NCBI GenBank assembly: GCA_964035545.1
Contig: OZ037773.1
Span: forward strand, 7,521,751 to 7,585,750
From: Bugula neritina
Taxonomy: Eukaryota > Bryozoa > Gymnolaemata > Cheilostomatida > Bugulidae
Length of the DNA: 64,000 nucleotides
Direction of reading: 5' to 3'
Shown: positions 26,801 through 38,754 of the stretch, one piece after another
How positions within the stretch are numbered: position 1 is the first letter of the stretch
Layout of the letters: each line of letters begins with the position of its first letter
The notes under the pieces: generated by a model
Database searches by the model: none
What the model was told of the DNA's origin: nothing
The model's input: only the letters and a program-made list of their open reading frames with translations
Translations under genes and position numbers: made by a program

Positions 26801-28818
26801 TAATGAAAGGTAAATTTGAGCTATAAACTATGAAAACATTTTGTGACAACAAATTATTTTTCATTTTAGTAAATGGAGGATGGAGTGAGTGGGGATATTA
26901 TGGAGAATGTTCTAAGAAATGTGGTACAGGATATAAGTCTAGAACTAGAACTTGTACCAACCCAGCTCCATCATATGGTGGTTCAGATTGCTATGGTAGC
27001 TCTACTGAAACTACAGCTTGCTATGGAAATTACTGTGCAGGTGAGATTTAATCAATATTAAATACAATTTAAAAGAATAAATTTTCAGATATTATATAGA
27101 GGCAAGCATGCTGTTTAACTTTCTAAGTTGATGAAAATATAATAACAAAACAACCATACTTTATACTTTTGCTTAAATGATCAGTTTTTTATAGTAAATG
27201 GAGGATGGAGTGAGTGGGGGTATTATGGAGAATGTTCTAAGAAATGTGGTACAGGATATAAATCTAGATCTAGAACTTGTACCAACCCAGCTCCATCATA
27301 TGGTGGTTCAGATTGCTATGGTAGCTCCACTGAAACTACAGCTTGTTATGGAACTCACTGTCCAGGTATGTATGGCACTTAAGTCTATGAACTCCGCATT
27401 TAGTGGTAAAGCCGTATATTGTCGATATTGTCCAACAGAAAACGCAGTGTATGTTTACACTTGGTGCTGCAGTTGATGGAAACTGGAGTAACTGGGGATA
27501 CTATAGCTCATGCTCAGTTACCTGTGGAACAGGCTACAAGACAAAGACGAGACACTGTAACAACCCAGCCCCAAGCTATGGTGGAAACACATGCTATGGA
27601 AGTAACAGCCACACCGTCAGCTGCAATGCTGGTTATTGCAAAGGTACCTGATTTACTCTGTACTCTGCATATTCTATACTCTGTAGTTTGCACTCTATAA
27701 TACTCTATACTTAGTACCCTATATTCTCTATATTCTATACTCTGTACTCTAGCTGTACTCTGTACTCTATAATACTCTACACTTAGCACTCTCTATTCTC
27801 TATATTCTATATTCTGTACTCTGTACTCTGTACTCTGTACTCTGTACTCTGTACTCTGCACTCTGCACTCTGCAACCTGTACTCTGTAATCTGTATTCTA
27901 TACTCTATACTCTGTACTCTGTACTCTGTACTCTGTACTCTGTATTCTATACTCTGTAAGCTGCACTCTATACTCTATTATATATTATTTAATACTCTCT
28001 ATACTCTTTATACTCTTTATACTCTATGATACTCTATATTCAGTACTCTATACTCTATATTCTATACTTGACACTCTATTCTCAGTACTTTATACTCTGT
28101 GTCCTATTCTTTATATTTTACACTATATCTTCCATAATCTTTGGTCTACTTTCTATGATCTATGATCTATGCTCTATACTCGGTAATCTATTCACAAAAA
28201 TCTATACTCTATAATATGTCTTCTATGCTCTATATCTTACACTCTATCCGTCTCAGTCTAATGTTTTATGCTCTTATATACTCTGTATTCTGTAATTGAT
28301 GTGGTATACCCTTTACTCCATGCTTTATACTTTATACTATATGCTCTATAATCTATACTTAATACACTATTTTTATGTTTTACATTCAGCATTCTAGACT
28401 TTCCTATCTTCACACACTTTATCTTATCTTTTTTTATCCTATGCTGTTCTACCCTTGATAATGCATTGGTACGCACCTTACATATTTAGCTTGTATATTC
28501 CTTTATTTCTTGTTGCGAGCCGTACTAATCCACAATCTACAAACTCTTCATACAAACTTTCATACAAAAACTTTGTAACAAATTATATCTAGAAATAACT
28601 AAACGTGGTAGATATTTTTTAAGCATATAGATAAAACTCCCTGTCTATCACCCTTTTTATTTTAATTTTTTATATGTTACTATGCATTATCATCACTGCT
28701 AAACCGATCTGGCAATGAAAACGTGGCTTGACTCCCCGACTTCTTGAAGGTTGCAATGCATGGTAAACCGAAATATGATTACGTTGTGACTTTTGTGCTT
28801 TTAGGTGGTTACTACTAA
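23895..28818 (+). CDS. Gene D: secreted protein with eight TSP1 repeats
   Basis: There are eleven coding exons: 23895-23937 (signal peptide MAKLHLLLGIAALI), 24344-24406 (SIAVAGSYGYNAYIPGYL plus glycines), 24915-25112 (divergent TSP1), 25458-25628, 25827-25997, 26203-26373, 26527-26697, 26870-27040, 27195-27365, 27473-27643 (TSP1) and 28805-28818. The total of 1515 nt gives 504 aa. Repeat 1 is 198 nt and has an insertion with an extra segment (RYYQHASTQNKC). Repeats 2-7 are nearly identical ([17 protein letters not shown]). Repeat 8 has WSNWGYYSSCSVTCGTG, including the CSVTCG motif known from thrombospondin. The terminal exon adds GGYY and a stop; reading into the intron would give KGT and a stop. 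An AATAAA follows at 28897. The product is secreted, with no membrane segment; its function is unknown. Confidence 0.83.
24500..24900. repeat. Degenerate TATAGTGTA-type tandem array in gene D intron
   Basis: Degenerate units such as GTATAGTGTA and GTAGAGTATATG fill most of the intron before the first TSP1 exon. On the opposite strand they read like the TACTCTATACTC units of the array at 27.65-28.3 kb. Confidence 0.7.
27650..28300. repeat. TACTCTG/TACTCTA tandem array in last gene D intron
   Basis: A 7-base unit, TACTCTG or TACTCTA, repeats many times, most purely around 27.80-27.95 kb, then decays towards 28.4 kb. It begins directly after the donor of the last TSP1 exon. Confidence 0.9.
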
Positions 28819-28896
28819 CTGTTGCCTAGAGAAATTGGCTGTTATCTCTAGAGATATGGAATTTGGTGCATCTAATGTTGCATTTTGCTTCAATTA

Positions 28897-28902
28897 AATA
28901 AA
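28897..28902 (+). terminator. Gene D polyadenylation signal
   Basis: AATAAA lies 79 bases after the proposed GGYY stop codon. Its position supports 28805-28818 as the terminal exon. From here to about 29.8 kb I see no gene; D and E converge tail to tail. Confidence 0.5.
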
Positions 28903-29822
28903 TATATCACAACATACATGTACTAACAGTAAATGGAGTTAGTTTAACAGGTTTTCTTAGGGTAAATTTAATTGTTATTGTTTTTAAGTTACTTTGTAAA
29001 ATACACATTTGTTTACTGCAATCTTTGTTATTTTATTTTCTCACTACCTTTTACTGGCTTTTGCAACACACCTATCAAAGCATTTGGTATTTACATAGAT
29101 ATATTCCACCAAAACTATATAGTATGTATCTACTATGCTGTGTGTGTAGTTCAGTGTTGTTAATACATTTATAACTCATATACACACAGGAGTTGCAAGC
29201 TACAAGTTAATTATACATCATATTACATTTGTTGGCCTACAAACATGATTATTGAGTTTGCCAATGCTTACTGGTAACTATAAGCAACTATGGTAATTAT
29301 TTGAATAAATAAGAAATTCAGGAAAAGTAGCTGTTTTTAAATCAACTTCATTCAGCTAAAATACAAAAAAACTTGATAATAATTCACTATTAAATAGCTA
29401 CAGCAGTTTTGTTTTGCAGTTAAGATTTATGCCAGAAGTGTTAATCCTCTTATGAAGAATTTTTAAATTATAAGTACCCTCATTTAAAAATCAAACTTCA
29501 CTTCAATGAAAATAGAACTATATATTGCAAATATGAAGCAAACAATTGCACCCAAGTTTTGCATTTGAAATATAATCATTTATTTTCTATTAATTTAAAA
29601 AAAGTATTTAGTAAAAGTTTTGCATTTTTAATTTAAAACAATGGAAAAAAAATCAACATTTAAAAACTCAAAAGAAATATTAAGAAAAATTTATTGTAAA
29701 GATACCAAAACATTATTATCAAACTTTATCATAATAAAATAAACTTGATAAAATGTTTAGGTATAGCCAGTATCTCCGTAGTAGGTTCTGCATTTTCCAA
29801 AATATTCAGCTATTTGTCTTGT

Positions 29823-31342
29823 TTAATAGTAAGGACCTACAAACATATTCTTAAAGTGCATTTGTAGTTGAAGAAATATTATTAGCAACGCACTAAATAA
29901 ACACAATATGCATTAGGTTATAGTTCAATATAATAATTATATATAATGCACATTACAAAATATATATTATATATCTTGAACTATATAATTATACAATTTA
30001 TATCACACATTAAAAGTATTTATAAAAGTTATTAAACCATACAGTTATATAATTCTATAAATTGTATATAAAAAAAATAATTTAGAAGTACTCATTATAA
30101 CATTTTTAGTGCATGGAGGAGGAAATATAAATAATTTCTAATTTTGATGTTAAAACATCACTAACACACGTGTCTAGCTGTTCATTTAAAAAAGGTATTG
30201 TCACTCTATCATTGTTGAAGTGAAGAACTTTAAACAAAGAAAACCTAATCAATTACCAGCCTCTGTTGTGACAAAGAAAAAATGGTTTACGCGAAAGCTT
30301 TGAGTTTCAAGTTCCAACTAAAAGGGCCACCATCAATTTATATGGAACAACTTCATTAAAGAGACTTCATCAAAACTACTACTTAAAAAGAATCAATTAT
30401 CTTAAACTCAGAAGCAAAATTGCAATGAATCTGTAACCCAAGCTAATAAAAAAATTGCTCTGCAGATTGAGTTTAGATAATTATCAAACAGCTTTTATAG
30501 CCTGTGTTATATAAACACCGCCACCCTTCTATGCTCTAAAGATAGACTTTTAACTATTAGTACTAACCACAGTTGTGCCCCTTGCAAGAGCGACTCTGAT
30601 TGCCTGAACCACGGCAAGATCTCTTCTTGTAGTGACCTTTGACAATACAAGTTCTTTTTCTGTACTGCTTGCCCGATCCACATCTCTTGTTGCAGCTTGA
30701 CCATGAACCCCACTTGCTCCAGTATGCTATACATATGACATATTAGAGAATAAGTTTGACTGACACTGCAGGTGTCTGCAAGTGATCATAATACGTGTAT
30801 GACAAGGTCTATATCCAGTAGAAAAATAGATTACCCAAGAAAGTTTGTTCTAGGAATAGTAAATATAAAACTCTGCCTTGCGTCTGGTGCTCACACTGTA
30901 CAGAAAATATTATAATAATAACTAATCTTTTGTATGAATACTTGCGTGTGATAACAGCGTGGCATTTGTAGCTATGGTAGTATGAGCTTTAAATGTTTGA
31001 TGACAAGTTGTCATGACTCACTCACCTTTTCGAACAGGTGATCGCTCTTCACTACTTTCACTGCTGCTTTTCTTGCCTTTGCCATGATGCTTCTTTCCAG
31101 CCATGACATCGCTTGCCAATACGGCTGCAACAGAAGTTACACAAAAGTGACCCTTTGACATGCTAACAATTAGTAACAATTTGTCAATAACTGCACTCTC
31201 AAAGGAAACTATTGGCGGCACACATTATAGTTGCGGTGCTTTGTGGTAGTTGTCACCACATGCTAAAGTATGTCATTTTGATGCACTTACCAATGACAAG
31301 GGCGATAGCAAGGGCTAGAAAGGTCAGTTTCATGTAATTCAT
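29823..31342 (-). CDS. Gene E: short secreted Lys/Ser-linker protein with one TSP1
   Basis: There are four coding exons on the minus strand: 31342-31291 (signal peptide MNYMKLTFLALAIALVI), 31124-31026 (AVLASDVMAGKKHHGKGKK, then SSSESSEERSPVRKG), 30726-30568 (TSP1: YWSKWGSWSSCNKRCGSG...CKGHNCG) and 29836-29823 (PYY and stop). The total of 324 nt gives 107 aa. The TSP1 exon is 159 nt, shorter than the 171-nt type, and very basic. Its donor is the weaker TGTG|gttagt, and an in-frame TAG lies just inside that intron, so retention would end the protein at NCG. The 5' UTR exon (32065 to about 32130) and promoter are shared with F and G. The linker could be phosphorylated on serines, which is inference. 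The protein is secreted and its function is unknown. Confidence 0.8.
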
Positions 31343-32064
31343 GCTAAAAAATATAAAACCATTAAAATATATAACTTATATAAATAAAAATAAAAACATA
31401 CATATTTTAAAATTATAAATAAAGACATATTGTATATGTATTATGTAGATGTAAAGAAATGGAAATCACATGTAAAAACATAAGCATATAAGTGCATAAA
31501 TATCAGAAACCATAAGTATCTGTGTGAATTGTTATAGTTGTAACTTTGATTGGAAACCAATAAGGAGTTTCGTTTTGTTTTGGTAACAATATATTTTCTC
31601 CATTGCAACTTTTCTCAATCTGACGCAACTTTTTAGTTATTAGGTCCTTATGAAATACTTTTTTTTAAATATAAAATGAAGCTTATTATTTCAAAATGTG
31701 AAAGAAGTTTTTTCAATTTTATTTATTTAAAATTGTAAAAGCTGGTTATAGAGGTATGTCAAGCTAGGTGTTATGCAATCAATATAATATAATATAATAT
31801 AATGCAATATAAATATTCATTACAAATGCTTCCACAATTTATATATATATTATGCATTTTCTTGATTGGAATACACTGGAATACAGAAATAAGAAGCATA
31901 TGGCTATAATACCCTCACTACAATAATTAGTCTTTATGTTTGCACGCATGAAGTGTCTATCTGCATAATTTACCAACTATTTTGTTAGAAAAAGAATCTG
32001 CAGTTGTGTAAAAAACCATATAAGCTATAGTTCTGTAGAGGCAGTGGAGGTAAAGTATACTTAC

Positions 32065-32215
32065 ATGAAGTAATGAGTTTAGTATTGAGAATCAACCTGT
32101 GTGTATAGTCTGAGAATCTTCAACTAAGTCTGACAAACTTTTCCATACTTCCACTTATATATACTTTTGTACAGGAAGTAGCGTAACGTCAGATGAGTCG
32201 GCAAACACACAGTCG
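32065..32215 (-). promoter_or_regulatory. Gene E promoter module and 5' UTR exon
   Basis: Reading the minus strand: a full CRE (TGACGTCA), then GACTCATC, TGACGTTACGCTACTTCCTG and TATATATAA (32163-32155), followed by a UTR exon ending CTTCAT|gtaagt (32065). The same order occurs at genes F and G. CRE-, AP-1- and ETS-like labels come from motif similarity only. Confidence 0.65.
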
Positions 32216-32839
32216 GGACTTTGTATGTGACGTCACCAGCCAACATCATATATTCCTAAACAATATAACAGTAAACAGCATTTAATCATAATTTCTTAAA
32301 GGAGGTTTCATATTAATAAGCAATATATGTCTATTTAGTTTAAATAATTGCTTTTTGAGTTTGTTACATAAAATAGAGATATATGTGATGTTGTGAAATA
32401 TTAATGCATGTGACATAACATATATTGATATGATAATGATAATGTTAAAAGACTTTATGCACAAATAATGTATATAACTTTGTATTATAAAAACAATGAG
32501 AGTTTAGAAATGAAGGAGGAGAAAGTGTCAGTCTCTAATAAATGAGCAGTAAATATGTCTACTTAGTTTGAAAAATTGCACTTTAATTTTGTCTTGCTTA
32601 AATGTCGATACATTTGTAAAAGATACTGGATGTGATGCATGTTGTATATTCATATATTGTATTATAACTTTGCTGTTATACAGGCTTTAAGAGGAAAGCT
32701 ATGTAAAGCTTGCAGATAAAAGCTAATGTTTGAAGCACATGTTCTTACTCACTTTTTCTTTATGACTCAACTTAGCAACATGTTAAAAAAACTCACGCAA
32801 GTTTATAGTCGCAATCCCTGTGAGAAACCTCTGATAGAA

Positions 32840-33005
32840 AGGGTTTTTGTTAAAGCAGGCTATAAGGACTTAGTTGAATGAGGCACAGGAGCATTTATGA
32901 CTGGATGCTCTTCCTACCATCACCAATGGCCTTTGTCCGGGCTCGAACCCATGACCTTCGTGTTGACTAGGCAAACGCTCTAACCCCTAGACCACGACTG
33001 CTCCC
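32840..33005 (-). mobile_element. tRNA-derived SINE
   Basis: On the minus strand a tRNA head with A-box-like TGGTCTAGGGGTTAGAGCG and B-box GGTTCGAGCCC is followed by a non-tRNA body with GGAAGAGCATCCAGTCATAA. That body resembles the GGAAGGGCATCC motif common in animal SINEs. The GC content stands out from the AT-rich flanks. I could not define target-site duplications with confidence. Confidence 0.7.
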
Positions 33006-33009
33006 TTAG

Positions 33010-36000
33010 CAACATGTTAAATGCTCAATAAAACATACTAATTCCCTAGTACTACAATATATACTTGTAAAAAAGGAATTTTGTGCACAAAGAATGTTGG
33101 TATTTAATACTAGGGCTAAGATAAGTAAATAGTTTTTAATCTAAGTGTATTTAAGAAGTTGGTGTAGTATCTAACTTCTTTTTGCAATAAAATAATAATT
33201 TATGGATAACTTGCAAATAAAATATTTTTAATAATTGAAAACAAAATCAAATTTGCATATTCACGATTGTAATACATTTGTGATAAGTTGTGTTCAATTA
33301 TCTTGGAAAGAAGACTGGAAAAAAGACGGCAAAAACTGATATATTTTCTACTTTTTAATACTTCCAGTTAACATGATATATAACACTTCATGTGACATAT
33401 AGTCAATGCTTTATATATAGTATATATTCATCTGAAACTGATAGTTTTCAGGATTCTTATTATTTAATGAGCAATATCTATATTATGAGGTAAAATTTCC
33501 TTGTTGATGATATGAAGTGACATTGAATATTTATTCTTGTGTAACATGTCCCACTATAGGGCTGTTAAACAGCACAAATGTAAACTTCAATGCATGTTTA
33601 TTAAATATTCAAATATTTTCTCAAATCTTACTCTATTAAACATTCCATTAGTATGTTTAGGAGCAATTATTGTGCCCACTTCCCTCTACCCCCCCCCCCC
33701 CTCCTTCACACCGGGCTGTATTGTAAAAATGTCTTCCTTTGATAACAGTTTTCATTGTTATTTTATTTCTTACATATACTCATCATCAGTTCAGGCACAT
33801 CATTGCTACAGCAGCAATTTAAAGATGCTAGAGTAGTGCAGGGAATAAATTTTATTTCATAATAAAAACTTTTTTTAACCAATTATAACTATTGATGTAA
33901 TACTTCATATATTCTGTTTAAACCTGTGGCAGACAGTACCTGCAGCATATATTAAACAGATTTTACATTTTTCGCCATGTTCTTTATTCATACTGGTGAA
34001 CCAATGAATAAGTCAATCCTTCAGGTTTTGAAGGCAATCTGTAAGCTGATGTTATTAATGTATATCAAATCGTTTTGACCAAGTATAAACCCACTGTGCT
34101 CTAAACAGCAAATTAGTTTCAAACTGATGGATATATTTAGTTGGATTTGTTCGTTTTACTTTCATACTTTGAGCAGATAAGGTTTATTGGAATCTATTAT
34201 CTTGCCAGTCGGTACATAGTTTATTTAAGTACAGGGAGCTTCTAAGTTTTTTATACTATAATTTTTGTAATTTTGTGTTATTAATAACATACCAAAATAC
34301 TTGTATAATTTTTTTTCAAATAAAAAAAGATGCATTGAAAACTGAGCTACCATGGATACTTTATTAGCCATTGGAGCGTGACAGAGACAATCGTATCTAT
34401 TACTAGATGTTTATTATTATATATCGATCTACTGTATATTAGTTGTCCATAATTGGGTAAGGGATTATTATTTTGTTAAGTAATAACCATAAGGTTAAAT
34501 CTTCCACCTGTTCAACCAGTGGAAAACTACCCATGAATCATCAATATCTATAAAAGGTTAGATAAATCCCCGGCAAGACTAGGTGATGTTGACATAGGAA
34601 ATATAAGATGGACTTAAGCTGAAATAATTTACAAATAATATACCTATTTGAGTAAAGAATTTGAAGATGTATAGAATAACAATTGCTCCCTTGACATATG
34701 CAGTTTTTTACTTTTGAAAAATTATAATTTAAAAAGTTTTTTTTTTTATATGAGCATTAACATCGATCAATGTTTTTGTGCTCTAAAAAATTTAAAATTT
34801 AATTCTTTTAGCTTTTTCTGATTGAACTGGTAGCAAATTTATCCTCATAAACCATAATTTTAAAATTTAATTTTAAAACTGGAAAATGCAGTTTGTAGGC
34901 TGATCAATAAAATATATAAACTAGCATATATAATGTAATATCTCTGAAAAGGATACTCTATATGCTATCAAAGAACGGTGAAAAGTTAAATTGTAAACTT
35001 CAACTCTACCAGAGTGCAGGCTCATTCCCCATAGCTAAAACTATAAGAACAATTTATTAATAATTTTATTCATGCAGTTTAAAAAACAATTAGAGCATGC
35101 ATGAGAAAAAACTCTTGACTTCAATAAATTTTAGTTTAAAAACTTTTAAGCCTCATGATATAACGGAATACCATAAGTAATTAAAAACTATCATGGCACT
35201 ATAATATAAACACAACTAATATTATTATTAGACACAAAATTAAAAAATATAATTTCTAAAAAATATTAGGTATAATAGGTATAATCTTGAGAATTTTGGA
35301 AGTTAAGAATATTTCACAGTGTGTTGCAATATTGAATGTCAATTTTTAAAACTTTTAGCCTATAACTTTTAGCTTTTTAGAAGCATTCGGGTTTAGTGTT
35401 CTCAGACCTACGGGTATTGTTTACGTTGCTAAGATGCCAAATTCAACTCAGGCTGTAACAGAAAAAGTTGGTTTAAAATGTGAAATGAGGAAGTAGGTGC
35501 ACTAAAGGGGAAATTGATAGACGCCTGTGTTTTAGATTAAAAAGTAGCAAAAACTCACATCCACAGGAATTTTATAAAATAAGCATTAAAGAACTTAGGC
35601 TATTAAAATTTCTCTACCACTGCACCTAAATTGATCCGAAGAGCTATACGTGAATGCAGATCTACGTAAATTAATGTTGAACTTTTAAACTAACATATTT
35701 ACCCTTAAAAAGTTGCTATACTAGCTGTTTACTAGTCACAATTTATATGCATTGACTATAGCTGCAGTGCTATTGAACCACGAGGCTATTTATGCACTGT
35801 AGATCAGTTTTGATTTCTATATAATGTGATTTTTTTTGTTAGACCAAATAGCAACTTGACATGTTTATCGGCCTTTCGTAAAATAAAATCAAACAACGAT
35901 TATTCAAACTATATAAGTGTACATAGATTACATATTAATATGAAGGATCCTTTGAGAAATTATGATTGAATGCCTAAAACTGCATTCTTTAATAATATTT
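33010..36000. other. Intergenic region between divergent genes E and F
   Basis: No supported gene is seen. The stretch holds AT-rich DNA, a poly-C tract near 33690 and scattered short ORFs without domains or splice support. Confidence 0.6.
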
Positions 36001-36004
36001 AAGG

Positions 36005-36182
36005 TTGGCTGGTTGATGTCACATACAAAGTCTCAGTTGTGTGTTTGCTGACTCATCTGACGTTACGCTACTTCCTGTACGAAAGTGTATATAAGTGGAG
36101 GTGTGGAAGAGTTTGTCAGACTCAGTTGAAGATTCTCAGACTACACACAGGTTGATTCTCAATACTAAACTCATTACTTCAT
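36005..36182 (+). promoter_or_regulatory. Gene F promoter module and 5' UTR exon
   Basis: In plus order: GGCTGGTTGATGTCACATAC, GTGTTTGCTGACTCATC (an AP-1-type TGACTCA), TGACGTTACGCTACTTCCTG (36047-36080 region) and TATATAAG (36088-36095). The UTR exon then ends CTTCAT|gtaagt at 36182. It is nearly identical to the E and G modules, and with E similarity extends about 50 bases further upstream. Confidence 0.7.
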
Positions 36183-36478
36183 GTAAGTATACTTTATTTG
36201 CTCTGTTTTTACATAACTATAAACTATTTTTCTAACAAAAGATTTAGCAAAGTGTATATAATAGATTTATGCAAAACGTTGCAAGGTGCACAACTCTTTA
36301 TTTGTTAATTGTAATCAAAGTGATAATAAATTTTCTAAAAGAATCTTATTGCCTAAATACTTTCATGTCTTTTTTGTTTTTCAATATTTTTGCACTTTTT
36401 TATATATTTATATTTCTACAGATCGAGCTATCTATAATTTTTTTCTAATCCATTTATAAACCTTTCATATTTTGCAGC

Positions 36479-37691
36479 ATGAATTTTATGAAGCTGACCT
36501 TTCTAGCACTCACTGCCCTCTTTGTCCTTAGTAAGTGTATCATAATTATTATATATCTAAGCATGTGTTGACAACTCCCAAGTAGCTTTCACACATGCAA
36601 CAGTTTGTTATCTGTTGAGTTGCATATTTTTGCAACTAGTTCAACAACAAATTGAATGTATAAAATATATAGGCTAACACTACTGTTTTCTGTAGATCAC
36701 AATTCATGAGCCACAATAAAAAAACAATTGTTCAAACAATAAAATTTAAAATAACTTTATTGTCCCAAACGATTATATATAACATATTTCACATTTAATT
36801 AGGTGTTATCTATCTGATAGCGTATAAAAGGTTCATCACCTGCTTTCCATCAAGTTGTACTAATTTGAGTGTGTCACTTTGTTACCATATGTCAGTGTGA
36901 CACTTTGTTACCATGTCAATGTATGTGACACTTTTGTTGCAGCTGTGTTGACAGAAAATGTCATGGCTGGAAAGAAGCATCGTGGCAAAGGCAGAAAAGG
37001 TAGCAGTGAAAGCAGTGAAGACCGATCACATGTTAGAAAAGGTGAGAAAGTCGTGATCTTTTGAAATGATCCATCTTTATACTAAAATAGTGTTATTTTT
37101 ATGCTGTTGCTAAGTTTGATTATTCATATAAAGAGATAATAATATAAATATATATTATCAGCAATTATTAAACATATTCTGCACAAACTCTGTCAACAAC
37201 ATACAAGGCATAGTACATGGTGCACTATAGCTGCAACAAACCTCTGCAACAAACTATTTCTTTGCTCAAAACATACTTTATATATCATGCACCATATTGT
37301 GATTGCACCTGCAGACACCTGCTTGCAGTGTCATGCAGTCAAACTAACTTTTTAATATGTTGTGTACAGGATACCGCCGTTCATGCAGGGGACGCAGGTG
37401 TGGAAAAGGTCAGTTAATAATTATTAAGACTTCATTTTGCCAGCATATAGATTGCTTATTATGTTTAAAATTATGAGTTATTTAATCATACATAGCTGTT
37501 ATTATATAATAAACGATTCAATATTGTGAATCTGAACTACATGCATGATACATGATACGTATATTTGTTTTGTAATTTATATTATACAAAGATATGCTGG
37601 AAAAATTATTTTTTCACTCAGTAGTGTTAGATTTTTAAATATAAATATAGAAACGTATTTTATCAATATAATTGTAGGTCCTTACTATTAA
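36479..37691 (+). CDS. Gene F: 67-aa cationic secreted peptide, TSP1 reduced to 39 nt
   Basis: There are four coding exons: 36479-36530 (signal peptide MNFMKLTFLALTALFVL), 36943-37041 (TVLTENVMAGKKHRGKGRK, then GSSESSEDRSHVRKG), 37370-37408 (YRRSCRGRRCGK) and 37678-37691 (GPYY and stop). The total of 204 nt gives 67 aa. Signal peptide, linker, promoter, phases and the last exon all match E and G. The third exon, however, has only 39 nt instead of 159 and keeps just a basic, two-cysteine piece similar to the end of the E TSP1 (RSCRG). All other exons and splice sites look intact, so F may be a working gene for a small, highly basic peptide. An antimicrobial-like or binding role is inference. 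It could instead be a decaying paralogue. Confidence 0.7.
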
Positions 37692-38754
37692 ACAAGATAA
37701 ACACTTGAACATTCTAGAACGCTGAGAAACTAATATACTGAGATACTGAACACACCTAAAGGTTTTATCAATTTTTATCAATATTCAATATACTTAAATT
37801 TGATTTTGAGATCATGTTGAAATAACATTAGCTTTTCCTAATTTTTTAAATAATGATAATAGAAGTAAATTACAGAATAATTCTTTTTAAATGCAAATAA
37901 ATAAATGATCATGAAAATGCAATACCTTTGGTTTTATTGTAAGTAAATGTTTTATAGACAAGTTATGGAATATTCAATTGAAGCACATTCTTAGAAAAGT
38001 AAGGTTTTACTTTTAGATGTTTCTGTGTTATTCTAACAGCTATAGTACTTCTGGCACAAATATATAAGCTGTAAAAATTTTCTGTTATAATATATGTTGT
38101 CAGCTAGAACGTGTTTGCTAGACATATGATGCTATAACTTTATATTCTGTCATGCATGAACTGTTATATAAAATAACTAACATGAACACTGCTACATATT
38201 TTCCATGCAGAATGCTTCATTGACATCGTTAAAACAACTTCTCTTAAAATGCGAATTTGGGGATTAAGTTATAATTATATGTAGGAAGCAGTTATGCTTT
38301 CATGAATATTGTAGGTACTCTTTGCACTCGCATGTGCAGTTTACCTAATAGTATGCAGTTATAGCATTATTTTAGCATGCGAAGTCTAGCTAATGGCTTA
38401 AAGTTGTAACAGTGTTATTGTTTGTGGAAGTTGTGATAAATTGTAGAATATTTCACAGATGATGCAGATAGCAAGCTTTGTTTTACCAATAATTCTGCTT
38501 CTTGACACGTATAAGATTAGGATAGTTGTGCATTTTAACAATAATTTATTTACTTCTATTCAAAAACAATTATTAAGCAATTCTTTTAATTAGCATTCAA
38601 GAGAGAAAACTTTTAATAAAAATAGCAAAATCTCCATATATTAAATTTAATTATTGTGCATTAAGTTTGATATAGTAATTTTGTTTAGCCAGCGTCCCAG
38701 TAGAATATCCCAGTGTCTCGAAGTTCCAGTTATACGTCATAGCGTTTATGTCAT
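37692..38754. other. Intergenic region between convergent genes F and G
   Basis: AT-rich DNA with no supported ORF. The two genes converge tail to tail. Confidence 0.6.

Noticed and set aside
25461-27476. Overlapping ORFs of the [17 protein letters not shown] type
   Set aside because: They are shifted-frame shadows of the TSP1 exons, repeated only because the exons are repeated.
33537-33836. 99-aa ORF near the poly-C tract
   Set aside because: No recognisable domain, low-complexity neighbourhood, no splice or promoter support.
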